This document shows, piece after piece, positions 24,290-34,899 of a stretch of 64,000 nt of DNA. Where the stretch lies: positions 183,107,424 through 183,171,423 of the forward strand of contig NC_081555.1 in the NCBI RefSeq assembly GCF_963082655.1. Direction: 5' to 3'. Source of the DNA: Stomoxys calcitrans (lineage: Eukaryota; Arthropoda; Insecta; Diptera; Muscidae). The first letter of the stretch is position 1. Every line of letters starts with the position of its first letter. Below the pieces are notes generated by a model that did no database searches, was not told the origin of the DNA, and saw nothing but the letters and a program-made list of their open reading frames with translations. The position numbers and the translations under genes were made by a program.

Positions 24290-24650
24290 CGCAAAAATTT
24301 TAATATAACATTGGAATATTTTCAATTAAATTAATTGATCCAATTAAAAAATTAATTGTATATTTCGAAAATTTTAATCATTTTTGTAATTGAATTAATT
24401 AAAATTTTAATAGAAAATGTCAAAAAATTCAATCATAAATTAATCAAATAAAAAATTTATTGGAAATTACAAAAAAATTTCAATTATTTTTTTTTTTTTA
24501 ATTGAATATGCAAGTTTTTTTAATTGAACATTTTTTCAAAAACTGTGACTGATATTATCATTTTCATGATTGAATCAGTTTCAATTAAAAATTTAATTGG
24601 TTCAATTAGTTTCGTGTTTGAAACAGATTTTTATTTTTTCTTTGTATATC
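24290..24650. mobile_element. AT-rich MITE
   Basis: Dense 'aattaaaaaattaattg' and 'ttaattgaa' motifs, many self-complementary, closing with 'ttgaaacagatttttatttt'. The same phrases in the same order recur at 27110-27322 and 44580-44800. Confidence 0.5.
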
Positions 24651-25051
24651 CAATCTAAAAAATATCAAATTAATATCTGAATCGTTTTTATATAAAGAGA
24701 TTCAAGACAATGAAGAAAAAATAGAGGATTTAAACATATAAAACACATCGGCCATGAAGGCGCCCAACATTTTAATCGCAAGATCGATTTATACGAATTT
24801 CGAACTCATAAACATGTTATGTTTGTTTAATGAAAAAGGTTGCTCTTTTTATTAGGTTGTATTTGCTTTTATTTATGCACGAAAGTAAGAGGTTTCCAAT
24901 AGCGACTTGACAACTTTGATTTTAATTTGTGAAAGCACTCTTACACTTTTCAGTAAACTGTCAATTTATTCAGCAAACTCAAAATTTTCAGCATGGTAAA
25001 CAACACGAACGAACATTATGTTTATGTGCTTTCCAATTCTCACTTCCTTTT

Positions 25052-25300
25052 CTAGTCTAGAAGGGATAGTCGTGCAGAATGTGTGCCGAAATTTGTCCCA
25101 ATCCGCCTTTGATCAAATAAGCTGTGATCATCCAACCCTTCCCAGTCGTATATCTTTCCGCTTAGATCTACAAAGGCAATATCTAGTATCTCCTGCCTGT
25201 TCCTGGTAATAAAAATCGGTTTATTTCCTTTAATACAAATTGCCACATTGCAACTTACGATATATACGATAAGCACCTCACCCTTTTCATTGATTTCCGA
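25052..25300 (-). pseudogene. Non-LTR retrotransposon endonuclease fragment
   Basis: The minus strand encodes GNKPIFITRNRQEILDIAF, then WEGLDDHSLFDQRRI. In the APE-type endonuclease of RNase H-bearing LINEs the corresponding motifs are NKPTF-x-T-x-NRQEV-x-D and W-x-V-x-x-x-x-S-x-SDH. The SDH catalytic block is degraded to LFDQ and the domain is truncated at both ends, so it is not functional. Confidence 0.7.
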
Positions 25301-25479
25301 ACAAAAGCTAAAAACTTACTACAGCATATTTCGCTTATAGTCCACACAGTGCTTTGCATGGAATTTGTGGCTTATATCGTGAATTGGATTAAAAGCGAGT
25401 TTTTATATATGCCATTTTTTTGGTTAGAACCAAATGGTGTATATATGTTTGTTTAGAAAATTGATTTTTTTGTCGTATT

Positions 25480-25620
25480 TGATATTAAAAAAAAAAAAAC
25501 AAAACAGGAAAATAAAAAATAATTATTTCAATATAAACTTAGTTTATAACAACAAAAAACGGGACAGAAAAACAAAAAAAAAATATTTCAATATAAACTT
25601 TGTTTATACAAGAGTTAATT
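25480..25620. repeat. Short tandem duplication, A-rich
   Basis: 'tatttcaatataaactt.gtttata' occurs twice about 65 bp apart (near 25527 and 25591), each preceded by an A-rich run. Confidence 0.5.
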
Positions 25621-25929
25621 AAAATACTGAGTAATTTTGCTTTGGTTTAATTTTATTAAATGGTTAAGCACCTCAATTTTTTTAATTAAAATGTTATGTT
25701 CCACATTATTCTGAGCACAGAATGTTCTAGAGTATCATTTGTAGATGTTAAACCGCTTTCAGTTTCAAAAATGCCATCCTCCATATCACCATCGGAATCT
25801 GCACCGCTAACTTAACCTTTGTCGCCATATACACTCTATAAAATTTCATCTTCGGAAAGAGTCCCAAAACTTGGACAGCAAAAAAGAAGCTGTAAACAAT
25901 AATTAATATACAAAGGATGGTTTAACCTA

Positions 25930-26340
25930 CCACTAAGCCCGTGTAGTCCACAGTTTTTCCCATTTCTATGGCACACAGTTGTTTATTTACTAGGAACTGC
26001 CTATGTTGATACTTAAAAGCAAGGGTTGTACAAAGATGTTGTGTTAAGGGAAGAAATTTAACTTCAATATTAGACAAATTAATGGTAACTTTATGGCGTG
26101 ATGTATTATCTGCAAATAAAATTATCTTTTTATTTTCTTTGCTAAAATCATGATCTAGTATGCCAAGAATTTCAGATTTGTCATCCAGCTATTCTAATTT
26201 GAAGAGAACGTCACAGGTATAGTTTTATTTTTGAAACATCTCGGATTTTTTGGCTTTCCAATACAAAAACTCGTTTGTAAGAGCCAGTTGAATTGCAAAT
26301 AAAATCGTGATTTACACCCTTTTGGCGGTTGTCCTTTGTT
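25930..26340 (-). pseudogene. Pogo/Tigger-like DDE transposase relic
   Basis: Read on the minus strand with frame changes, an NSTGSYKRVFVL-type strand is followed by IGKPKNPRCFKN, then PVTFSSN and SWMT. Next come KKIILFADNTSRH (the second catalytic D, usually LLVDNAPSH) and VKFLPLTQHL. This order is characteristic of pogo-family DDE domains. At least one frameshift and a stop interrupt it, and the N-terminal CENP-B-type DNA-binding part is not seen. About 200 bp further left, minus-strand text rich in acidic residues may be a former C-terminus. Confidence 0.7.
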
Positions 26341-26344
26341 AAAA

Positions 26345-26640
26345 TATTTTGTTGTTGTTGTTATAGCCACATTTTCATGTGGTGGTGGCGATCCTCGTCA
26401 ACCTCCTGTAGGTGAGCAAGCTCGTTCCGGTCCAAAGAACCGATCGTCGCGGGAACAGAGTGGCCATTGGTTATTTGAAGGCGCCATTAACTCGCCTTGT
26501 CATTTCGAGCTTAATAGGCACTCAGTGTTTGTGCAAGAGCCGGTGCCGCCCGACCTCTCACTGAGACACCCCGCTCGATACCGCTGATTGTCCACAAATG
26601 CGGTTCTAGCTACTCCACATGGATAGAGATGGACTATAGG
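26345..26640. repeat. Dispersed repeat (cgatcctcgtcaacctcctg)
   Basis: GC-rich block with 'ggtggcgatcctcgtcaa', 'gagcaagctcgttcc' and 'aagaaccgatcgtcgcggga'. A diverged relative lies at about 35470-35570 with 'gcgatcctggtcaa' and 'ggagcgatcgccacg'. Family unknown. Confidence 0.5.
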
Positions 26641-26671
26641 TAAATACCCAAAATGTAGTTTCCCGATAATT

Positions 26672-26697
26672 TGGGTAAATACCCGGGTATTTACCCA
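26672..26697. repeat. 26-bp perfect palindrome
   Basis: GGGTAAATACCC and its inverse are joined head to head with no spacer. Further single and half copies (aaatacccaaaa, gggtatttatt, gggtaaaaaac) lie between 26640 and 26755. Confidence 0.8.
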
Positions 26698-26799
26698 TTT
26701 ATACCCAAAAGCTGGGTATTTATTATTTTGCAGATATCTTGGGTAAAAAACATTTTGCAAACAATTTTTGATGATTTCGTATTCTTTGTATATAAACCT

Positions 26800-27090
26800 G
26801 ATCTTCGGATCGAATAAAATCGGATTCTAGTTATATATAGCCGCTTTATGGACCGATCTCCAGACTTAAAATCTTAAGGCTATAAATTGGTCATTACCGA
26901 TATCGACGAAATTCTGGTAGACTCCTTCCCATTTCTGTAAAATGCTGTTCAGACCGGACTATATTTGGATATAGCTGCCCTATAGACCGACCGACCGATC
27001 ACTCGATATAGGGAATTAACGCCATAAAAGATCCATTTATTACCCGAATTCGATGAAATTTGGCACAGTTTTTTTAACTGGATCTGATAA
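26800..27090 (+). repeat. HINE-A fragment
   Basis: Two diverged units with 'tatagccgctttatggaccgatctc' split around 26850 and 'gatatagctgccctatagacc' near 26970. No termini are left. Confidence 0.6.
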
Positions 27091-27109
27091 AAGATTTTTA
27101 AATAAATGT

Positions 27110-27322
27110 CATACTTCACAAATTTCAATAATTTTTTTTTTATTTGCATCAATTAAGAAATTAGTTGGAAATACTTTTTTAAATTAAAAATTTTAATTCA
27201 AATTTTTCAAAAACTATCAAAAACTATACTATCATTTTCGTGATTAAAGCCGTTTCAATTAAAAAATTAATTGCATCAATTAATTTAGTGATTGAAACCG
27301 AGTTTCATTTTTTTCTGTGTAT
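27110..27322. mobile_element. AT-rich MITE
   Basis: Shares 'ttcaattaaaaaattaattg' and the closing 'attgaaaccga.tttcatttt' with the copies at 24290-24650 and 44580-44800. Confidence 0.5.
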
Positions 27323-27471
27323 GCTGTAGGTTGAAACGAAACACCTACTCGAATTGCAATTGGTAGGCCTTTTGGAAGTTATAACACCACAACATATGGA
27401 ACATTTTTAACTATTCCCTCCCCGAACATATTCATCTTGGGTTATATGGGAGCTCGTTAGATCGTCTGACG

Positions 27472-28414
27472 ATAACAGGCTTAAGTTCGGTCGTGCCGAA
27501 TTTTGGGCACCCACCACCATGGATTCCGCTAAAAATGTTCCCTTATTAACTGAGTTTGCATTTAAATCATTTTGGTCTCAAGAAGTCATATCGGTATTTA
27601 CAAGGGCTTATATTATCGATAATGATCGATTCGGATAGAACTTGATGCTAATGTTGTATGTCATAAGATAGGTTTTGGGTCAAATTTCAGTCAAAGCAGG
27701 TGAAAATTTGGGCTTCTAAGGGCTGAAGAAATTAAATCTGGGGATTGGTTTTTATGGGGGCTACATATTGGAAGCCATAGCTCAAGTCTTTGAAAATTGG
27801 GGTTTCAAAGGACTCAAAAAGGTAATCCGCGGATCGATGTTTATGAGGGATTTATCTGTTTATAGACCAATTCAGATCATACTTGGCATGAATGTTGAAA
27901 GTCATAACACAAGTTCTTGTTCCAAATTTCAGCCAAATCGGATGAAAATTGAGGCTTCTAAGGGCTGAAGAAGTCAAATCCGGTGATCGGCTTATATCGA
28001 GGGTACATCTGTTTATAGATCGATTCGGATCATACTTGGCACGGATGTTGCAAGTAATAACTCAAGTCTATGTTTCAAATTAAAGCCAAATTGGATGTAA
28101 ATCTTCAAGGGGCTCAAGAAGTCAAATCGCGGTATCGGTTTATATGGGCGCTATATCCAAATCTGAACCGATATAGCCGATTTGCAATCCACAACGACCT
28201 ACATCAACAGTAAGTATCTGTGCAAAACTTCAAGCGGCTTTATGCGTTCGACCGCTTTCGTGATTTCGACAGACGAATGGACATGGCTAGTTCGACTCGG
28301 AATGTCGAGACGATCCAGAATATATGTACTTTATTGGGCCTTAGACTAATATTTCGGGGTGTTACAAACGGAATGACTAGATATGTATAACCCCATCCTA
28401 TGGTTGTGGGTATA
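27472..28414 (-). repeat. HINE-A, near full length
   Basis: The left hairpin end is diverged (gttcggtcgtgccgaa), followed by 'acccaccaccatggat'. Four or more units follow. The right end is 'catcctatggttgtgggtat'. The 5' flank around 27440 holds another partial unit. Confidence 0.75.
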
Positions 28415-28734
28415 AAGTAGTACTAAACAGTACTAAACAAACTCAAAGTAAAATATCAATAACATTATACCCTATTTACAGTTTTCCTTTGTTATGTTAC
28501 TTTGATTACAATACAATGCCCTTCCTTTATTGCATTGAAATTTATTTTTTGTGGCAACTCTATGGTCCCTAAGATTGATTGCTTGCATTACTCCTAAAAG
28601 TATGCTCCACAAATTCAAAGCTTGTTAATGGAATGCATTTAAACATTTTTGTCTTCTATATACACCGCAATTAGTACGTTTTCTTCCACATATCGCTCGA
28701 TGTAGGCGAAGTTAAGCGATTTCATACTATTTTG

Positions 28735-29840
28735 CACTTTTTGGTACCAAAATGTACGAATTTTGAATCATTTAGTCACCCATTATATATTTTCTTCTTG
28801 TAACTATATGGCAAATTTCAGACCTCTTGCTCCATTTGTAAAGAAAGTACCAAATGGTACCAAAATGTACGCATTGTGAATAGATTATTTGGCCACTCAT
28901 AATATTTTCCTAGTTGTAACTGCATTTCGAATTTCAGACCTCTAGCTTTATCTATGAAGACAATACCAAATGGTACCAAAATTTACGAATGGTGATTAGA
29001 TCATTTAGCAATCTATCATATATTTCTTTGTTGTACCTACATGCCAAATTTCAGACCTCAATATTCATCTGAACAGAAAGTACTAAATGGTAATAATAAT
29101 AAAAATTCAGGTACCAATATGAACGAATTTTGAATAGATCAATTAGTCATCCATCATTTATTTCTTAGTTGTAGCTACATTTCAAATTTCGGACCTCTTG
29201 CTCCATTTACAAATAAAGTAACCAATTTTGGTACCAAAATGTGCGAATTGTGAAAAAATCATTTGGTCGGGCATCATTATACATCATATACATATTTCTA
29301 AGTTTCCTCTAGCTTCATCTGCACGGAAGGTACCAAATGGTATCGATATTGTAAAAAGCTCATAGTCACCTATAATATTTGTTCAGTTGTACCTGCATGC
29401 CAAATTTCAGACCTCTAGCTCCATCTGTAAGGAAAGTACAAAATGGTACCAACGTTGGTGCCAAAATATACGAATTTTGAATAGATCATTTAGCCGCCCA
29501 TCACATATTTTCTACTTTGCCTACGTGTCAAATTTCAAAACTCTAGCTCCATCAGTAATGAAAGTACCAAATGGTAATGTGATACTAAATATACGTTTCC
29601 TCACGTTAGCAGTACTATTTTCCCATTTTTCTTTTCACCCTCATCCTTTTGCACCAGATATTTTTTATGTCAAATTTCAAAGTTCTATCTCTATACACCC
29701 GCTCTCTACCTAAATGTACAAATTTCCAAAATCTCTTATTGTCACCAAAGTGTACCTCAAATTCAGAGCTCTAGTTCAATTTTCAAAGAAAGTACCAATT
29801 ACGGTACTCAACGTACTATTTCTCGTACTTCTGGTACGAT
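28735..29840. repeat. ~115-bp tandem array with GTACCAAATGGTACC junctions
   Basis: The phrase 'ggtaccaaaatgtacgaatt' or a close variant begins at about 28742, 28857, 28972, 29110, 29230, 29338 and 29456, mostly 108-120 bp apart. Each unit also carries 'aaatttcagacctct.gctccat' and a palindromic 'taccaaatggta'. Decayed units continue to about 29840. A separate terminal-looking tract with 'cagtcagtcacg' follows near 30090-30135. Confidence 0.8.
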
Positions 29841-30142
29841 TTTCCAAATTCTTTTTACCAAACCTTCTTTTTTCGAGACGCTCTTTAATTTGAGACAAAG
29901 AACATGATTTTATCCCTTTCCGTTCGCGCTCGGCAAATATGTACCATTTCGTACTTTTTGCTACGTTTTAGTATTTAAACGTTCGAATATCACCAAATCC
30001 AGCCTTATCCCGTGCCTATGACCCAAGACCAACATTCGAGCGAAATTTCATGATTCTAGATTTAGCCGTTTGGGCTGGACGATGATCAGTCAGCAATCAG
30101 TCAGTCACGCAACTCCTTTATATATTTATAGAAGATTTAACA

Positions 30143-30148
30143 TTTATT
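30143..30148 (-). terminator. Polyadenylation signal AATAAA for gene A
   Basis: A canonical hexamer on the minus strand about 40 nt past the gene A stop codon, implying a very short 3' UTR. Position and motif are seen; its use is inferred. Confidence 0.6.
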
Positions 30149-30189
30149 AAAAACAATATTTTACGTTGTAAAAAAGATCCCAACTATTT

Positions 30190-32399
30190 CTAATCACAAT
30201 TCAAAGTACTTGGTTTTTGTAAATATCTGCGCACCAGAGCTTCAGTTGTCCATGATATGGCGGCCACAAACGTCATTGCGTTTAGACAGTGCAGTGTTAC
30301 GGCATAATTGAAGCGATCTCGTACCAGACCTAAGATTAAACAGAAATGAAGGTAATTAAAAGGGATACGCGTTATATTGAAAGGTGAAACATTTCATCAG
30401 CGAGTTCGACACCGAAATTCTTCTATCGAGTGCTGTTTTGGGTCTCCAATTTCTCTTTACTTACCTACAAATGGACCGGCGGCCAATGTAAAGAGTCCCG
30501 ATATTAAAAGCTGTAGTCCAGAGGCAGCTGGCAGTCTTTTCAATGGAACACAGCTTGGTATGATGAGGGGCCAGAAGATTGTGCGTATTCCCTTGAATAC
30601 CCCGATGATGGCGAATGTGACTAGTATCACGGAAAAGGATCGAGTGCAGGCTACAACGGTTCTGCCCAATGCTATGCCCACAACACCTATGAGGAAGAAG
30701 ACCCGATTATCCCACGGTATCTTTTCCGTGAAAAATGGCATAAGGAAACGAGTTGTGATGTCTAAGCCGGCCAATAAAGATATGGACAAAGTCATCTGTG
30801 ACGTCTCAAAGCCAAAGTCGCTAAGAATGAAGGGTGTCAAAATGGAGAAATTTAATTCGCCAAAATTGATGATAGTCAGACCCATGACCAAGTTAACAAA
30901 GGTGAAGTCGCGTAATAGGCTCAGATCGAAAAATGCCACAACCTTTTGCAGAAATGTAATCTTGGGTTCATCCAAATCCGACTCGGACGAGTTTTTGGTA
31001 TCTCTTCCTTGTAGGCCCTCGAATGCCTGAATTTTATTGAGTTCCATAAGTGCCCTCTCTTCGGCACAAGTACACTTCAGCGGACCATCTCCGTACTTGT
31101 TGCGCAAACTGCTTTGTTTCAGGTTTTTTTCTCTTTCCCTATTGAAATTGTTAGGCTTTAGAGAAGATTTTTGCTTCAATTCTTCTTCTTCATCGCCTTC
31201 GCTCACCAAGCGACTTCTTCTGTTCCAATTTTCAACATCTATGTTGGTGGATATGGTGCGATGACGTGGTCTTGAGGAAGCCAAAGACATTTTTGAGCCA
31301 TACCAACCATCATTAGCCCTGGACAACATTGGAGTACCAGGTTCTATGATCTCGAATCCTGGTTTATCTTCATCGTCATCCTGGTAAAGGTATTGGGAAG
31401 AGAAAATGCCCGTCTGTTTTTGCAACTGCAATTCGCAGTATTTGCACAGATGCTGCAAATTCTCTTCAAGAACGACGGGTGGTTGTGTTGAGTCGTCGGA
31501 TCTTTTGTGTACATGATATTGTACGGGTTGGTAGATAAGGGCACTCACAACGGCATGCAGTGAAAGTGCAGCAAATATGAAGACGGTGCCTTGGACACCA
31601 TACACCGACACCAAGAAGGTAACCAAATGCGGCAAAATAATTGGACCAATGCCTGTTATGGTCCAGGAGAATCCGGCCGCCTTTCTGCGTTTTTTCTTAA
31701 AGTAGGTGTTGATGGCCAATGATGATGCCGACACGCTTATGCCCATGCCAAAACCTGCAGAAAATATTCTAGGATAAATGAGATTTTGAGATTCTCTGCT
31801 TTGCGCTGTCATACATACCAAAAAGTAAGGCAAATGAGATGATGTAGCCAATGAAGGTCTCGCAAAAGGCTGTTAACATAATGCCCACGAAGATGAGCAG
31901 TGCTCCAGTTAAAGCCACTTGACGAAATGTGAAACGCCTGAACATGGGTCCATTCAGAAGGCCTGCAAAGAAACCAACAAAAGTTCTATGCAAATAAAAG
32001 TTGATGACCTCTAGTCTCAATTACCTGTGCAAGCGGATACCGCTGGATTTGTATTGATGATTGTGGTAACCTGCGAGCTGCTCAAACCCAAGTTCTCCAA
32101 ACGCTCTTTGAAAATGAAGCCAAATTGTTGGACACATGGATATATTGAGAGCTAAGTACATCAAAAAGAAAGAAGGGTTAAGGTGGATGGCATGGGCTTT
32201 AGCTTCAAGCTCTTACATTGGATATGCCAGCGGCTATGCATACCAACCAAGCCCAACCATCATCGGGAGCTATAAAATCTTCTCCAAGATCACTTTTGTC
32301 ACGTCTTGGTGGCTTTTTGGTCTTTGTTTTGAGTGGCTCTGTAGTGGTTTGATATACCGAAGTGTAGGCATTGCTTGTGAACTTTCCCGATGATTCCAT
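30190..32399 (-). CDS. Gene A: monocarboxylate-transporter-like protein (MCT/SLC16, MFS), 627 aa
   Basis: Coding exons: 32399-32217, 32151-32026/32025 (ends 32025), 31962-31819, 31754-30465 and 30329-30190. Introns are 65, 62, 64 and 135 bp, all GT-AG. The product has twelve likely membrane helices in two blocks of six, with cytoplasmic ends. The MCT TM1 signature is present but altered (APDDGWAW, residues 45-51; usually DGGWGW). The second signature, YFKKKRRKAAGFSW (169-182), is intact, as is the TM8 pair D483/R487 needed for transport in mammalian MCT1. The residue aligned with the MCT1 proton/substrate lysine 38 is Q69. A loop of about 195 residues between TM6 and TM7 holds CKYC (255-258), an EPGTPM...ANDGWYGSK block (290-306) and CTC (379-381). 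The substrate is unknown; monocarboxylate transport is inferred from family. The start is the Met 40 residues before TM1, matching gene B. Confidence 0.93.
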
Positions 32400-32437
32400 T
32401 AACTTAAAGAACTACATAGAATGACAACAATCGGAAG
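32400..32437 (-). other. Gene A 5' UTR segment with upstream splice acceptor
   Basis: On the minus strand 'ttattttattgtcattgcag' ends at 32438, followed by 38 nt before the ATG. It is a good acceptor with a pyrimidine tract. The same arrangement precedes gene B. This suggests a non-coding first exon further right, which is not located. Confidence 0.5.
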
Positions 32438-32439
32438 CT

Positions 32440-33440
32440 GCAATGACAATAAAATAAGAAATTTAAAAATATTACAAAACACTTATAATAGGTCTATTCG
32501 CATATTTATCCATTAAAAATAGGTCAGTAAAAATTTGCAGGAGAGTAAAAACAGCCTTTATTCTCTTTGTCGGTTTTTTTTAAAATAGCTTATTTTCAAA
32601 AAAAAAACATCCGTTCTATGCCGTTAACTTGCTGCTGGGAGAAATCTCCAGCAGCAAGCTCTCAATTACCAAACTCTCAAAATTATGCTCTCCTTCAAGC
32701 ACTCTATCGCTCTCCTCTGCTAGCAAATAACGACTTCCAGTAAAAATTTCTGCAAATTTGCATTACGCGAACACTCTTAATATAATTTTGTTTAGATATT
32801 AGCATTTGTCATTGAGTTCTTGCAACCCAATTGAAAGTCTTTTATTCAACGAAAATCAAGTAATCGAGCCAAATTCTTATAAATAAGTATCTATCTTTAA
32901 ATTTGAATCTCTGCCTGGTTTTCGTTTTACTCCCAGAATGACTTCTTTCCTGTTTATTAAGTATTGGTACAAAGATATCTTTCCCCAAAATTAATTTTTT
33001 CAAATTCAACGATAAGTTGACCTTCATTAAAATTTTTTTGCTTTTGATCACAACAATACAAGAACCGACAGACGGACATAACTATTTCGCATTAGGTAGT
33101 AATTCTAACTTGCTAAGTATGCTAACAATGAGATTGGCTCTTTTCGTTCTTAGCGTTGCAAACAAAGTTCTAATATCCTGTGCCACAGTTGTGGTGTAGA
33201 GTATGATAAGGGTTTTAGGGCTTTGGATGTCAAATTATGAGTGTGATCCTCTGATTTGACTTCCTAAGCCCCTAAAAGAGTTCAAATCAAAACAAATTTG
33301 GCGAGACGAGATCAGTAATGACAATATTTATGCATCTATAATTGTATGTGCCTCTCATATTCACCATTCATCGATTTTTGCCTTTTGAACACTAATAGGA
33401 AGCAATAATTATACGCTTATATATACAGGGTAGCTGACAC
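32440..33440. other. Upstream of gene A; no gene supported
   Basis: AT-rich. 'gctgctgggagaaatctccagcagcaagc' near 32630-32660 is a strong inverted repeat. Positions 33055-33205 hold a HINE-B terminal fragment. The promoter of gene A probably lies here or beyond, but no core motif can be assigned. Confidence 0.35.
33055..33205 (-). repeat. HINE-B terminal fragment
   Basis: Has 'gaaccgacagacggacataa' and the closing 'tgccacagttgtggtgtag', as in the fuller copy at 55284-56349. Confidence 0.5.
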
Positions 33441-33443
33441 GAA

Positions 33444-33620
33444 CACTCAATGAAATTCATTAGTCAAAACAGGAAACATGTTTGCTAAAACAACAGTTTT
33501 TGTCTACTGGAAAAGGGGTTAGTAGACATTATTGCTGTTTCAGCAAACGTAGGGCTGCTGTTTTAGAAACGTTTCCGTCTGCTATTTCCACCAAGAAAAT
33601 CTGCGGTTTTTATTACAAAA
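33444..33620. mobile_element. CACTCA MITE, one end
   Basis: Starts 'cactcaatgaaattcatta' and continues through 'catgtttgctaaaacaaca', which matches the inverse of the right end of the element at 51155-51839. Several CTGCT motifs follow. Confidence 0.55.
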
Positions 33621-33929
33621 ATCTGCTAAACTTTTGAAAACGTACTCTCAAAACTATATTCACAATGATAATGATCGTCAACAAGATGCCGGAAAAATTA
33701 AAGTAATTTTCAACCTGTTTGTGTTTTAAGATATCATTGTAATGTGTAGGTACACATTTTTAGTTACGAGTTTACGCAATAATGTATTTTACACTCTTTT
33801 GTGCCTAAAAGACAATAAAGGTATGCATGATTGTTATGAAATAAAAATATTTTATTAAAAAAAATATCCCAAAAACTTAATTTATATTATAAGTATTGAG
33901 TATATACGGAACAAAATTAATAAGAAAAA

Positions 33930-34895
33930 CAAGTAAAATCGTGCTAAGTTCGGCCAGTTCTTATATACCCTCCACCACGGATAGCATTTGTCTAGTTCTT
34001 TTCCCACTATCTCTTTAGGCCAACAAAGGATAAAAGAAAATAATTGCTATGTTATTGGAGCTATATCAAGTTATGGTTGGTTATAGATTCGGACCATAAT
34101 CGAATTGAATGTTGCAGACAATAGTAGAAGTAGGCGCTCAAGAAATAAAATAGGGAGATCGGTTTATATGGGAGCTGTATCAGGCTTTAGATTGATGCAA
34201 ACCATATTTGACACGTATGTGGAAGATCATAGCAGAAGCCGTTGTACAAAATTTCAGCCAAATCGGATAATAATTGCGCCCTCTAGAGCCTCAAGAAGTC
34301 AAGATCCCAGATCGGTTTATATGGCGGCTATATCAGGTTATGCATCAATTTGAACCATATTTGGCACAGTTATTGGAAGTCATAACAAAATATGTTATGC
34401 AAAATTTCAGCTAAATTGGGTAAGAATTGCGCTCTCCAGTGGCTCAAGAAATCAATAATCAAGATCGGTTTATATGACAGCTATATCGGGACCGATTTGA
34501 ACCATACTTAGCACAGTAGTTGGAAATCATAACGAAATATGCCATGTAATATTTCAACCAAATCGGATAAGAATTGCGCTCTCTAGTAGCTCAAGATCCA
34601 ACATCGGTTTATATGGCAGCTATATCAAAACAAGAACTGATATGGCCCATTTACAATCTCAACCGACCTACATTAATAACAAGTATTTGTGCAAAATTTC
34701 AAGCGGCTAGCTGTACTGCTTCTAAAGTGAGCGTGCTTTCGACAAACCGACGGACGGATGGACATAGCTAGATCGACTTAAAATGACATTACGATCAAGA
34801 ATATATATACTTTGTGTGGTCTAAGACGTCTATTTCGAGGAGTTACAAACAGAATGACGAAATTAGTATACCCCCCTCCTATGATGGAGGGTATA
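33930..34895 (-). repeat. HINE-A, near full length
   Basis: The left end is 'caagtaaaatcgtgctaag', a shortened hairpin and 'tataccctccaccacgg'. Units start at about 34157, 34310 and 34463, 153 bp apart. The right end is 'ctcctatgatggagggtata'. Confidence 0.8.
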
Positions 34896-34899
34896 AAAA

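Noticed and set aside
30377..31030. 217-codon plus-strand open frame
   Set aside because: It is antisense to the main exon of gene A, whose reading is secured by MCT motifs and by gene B.
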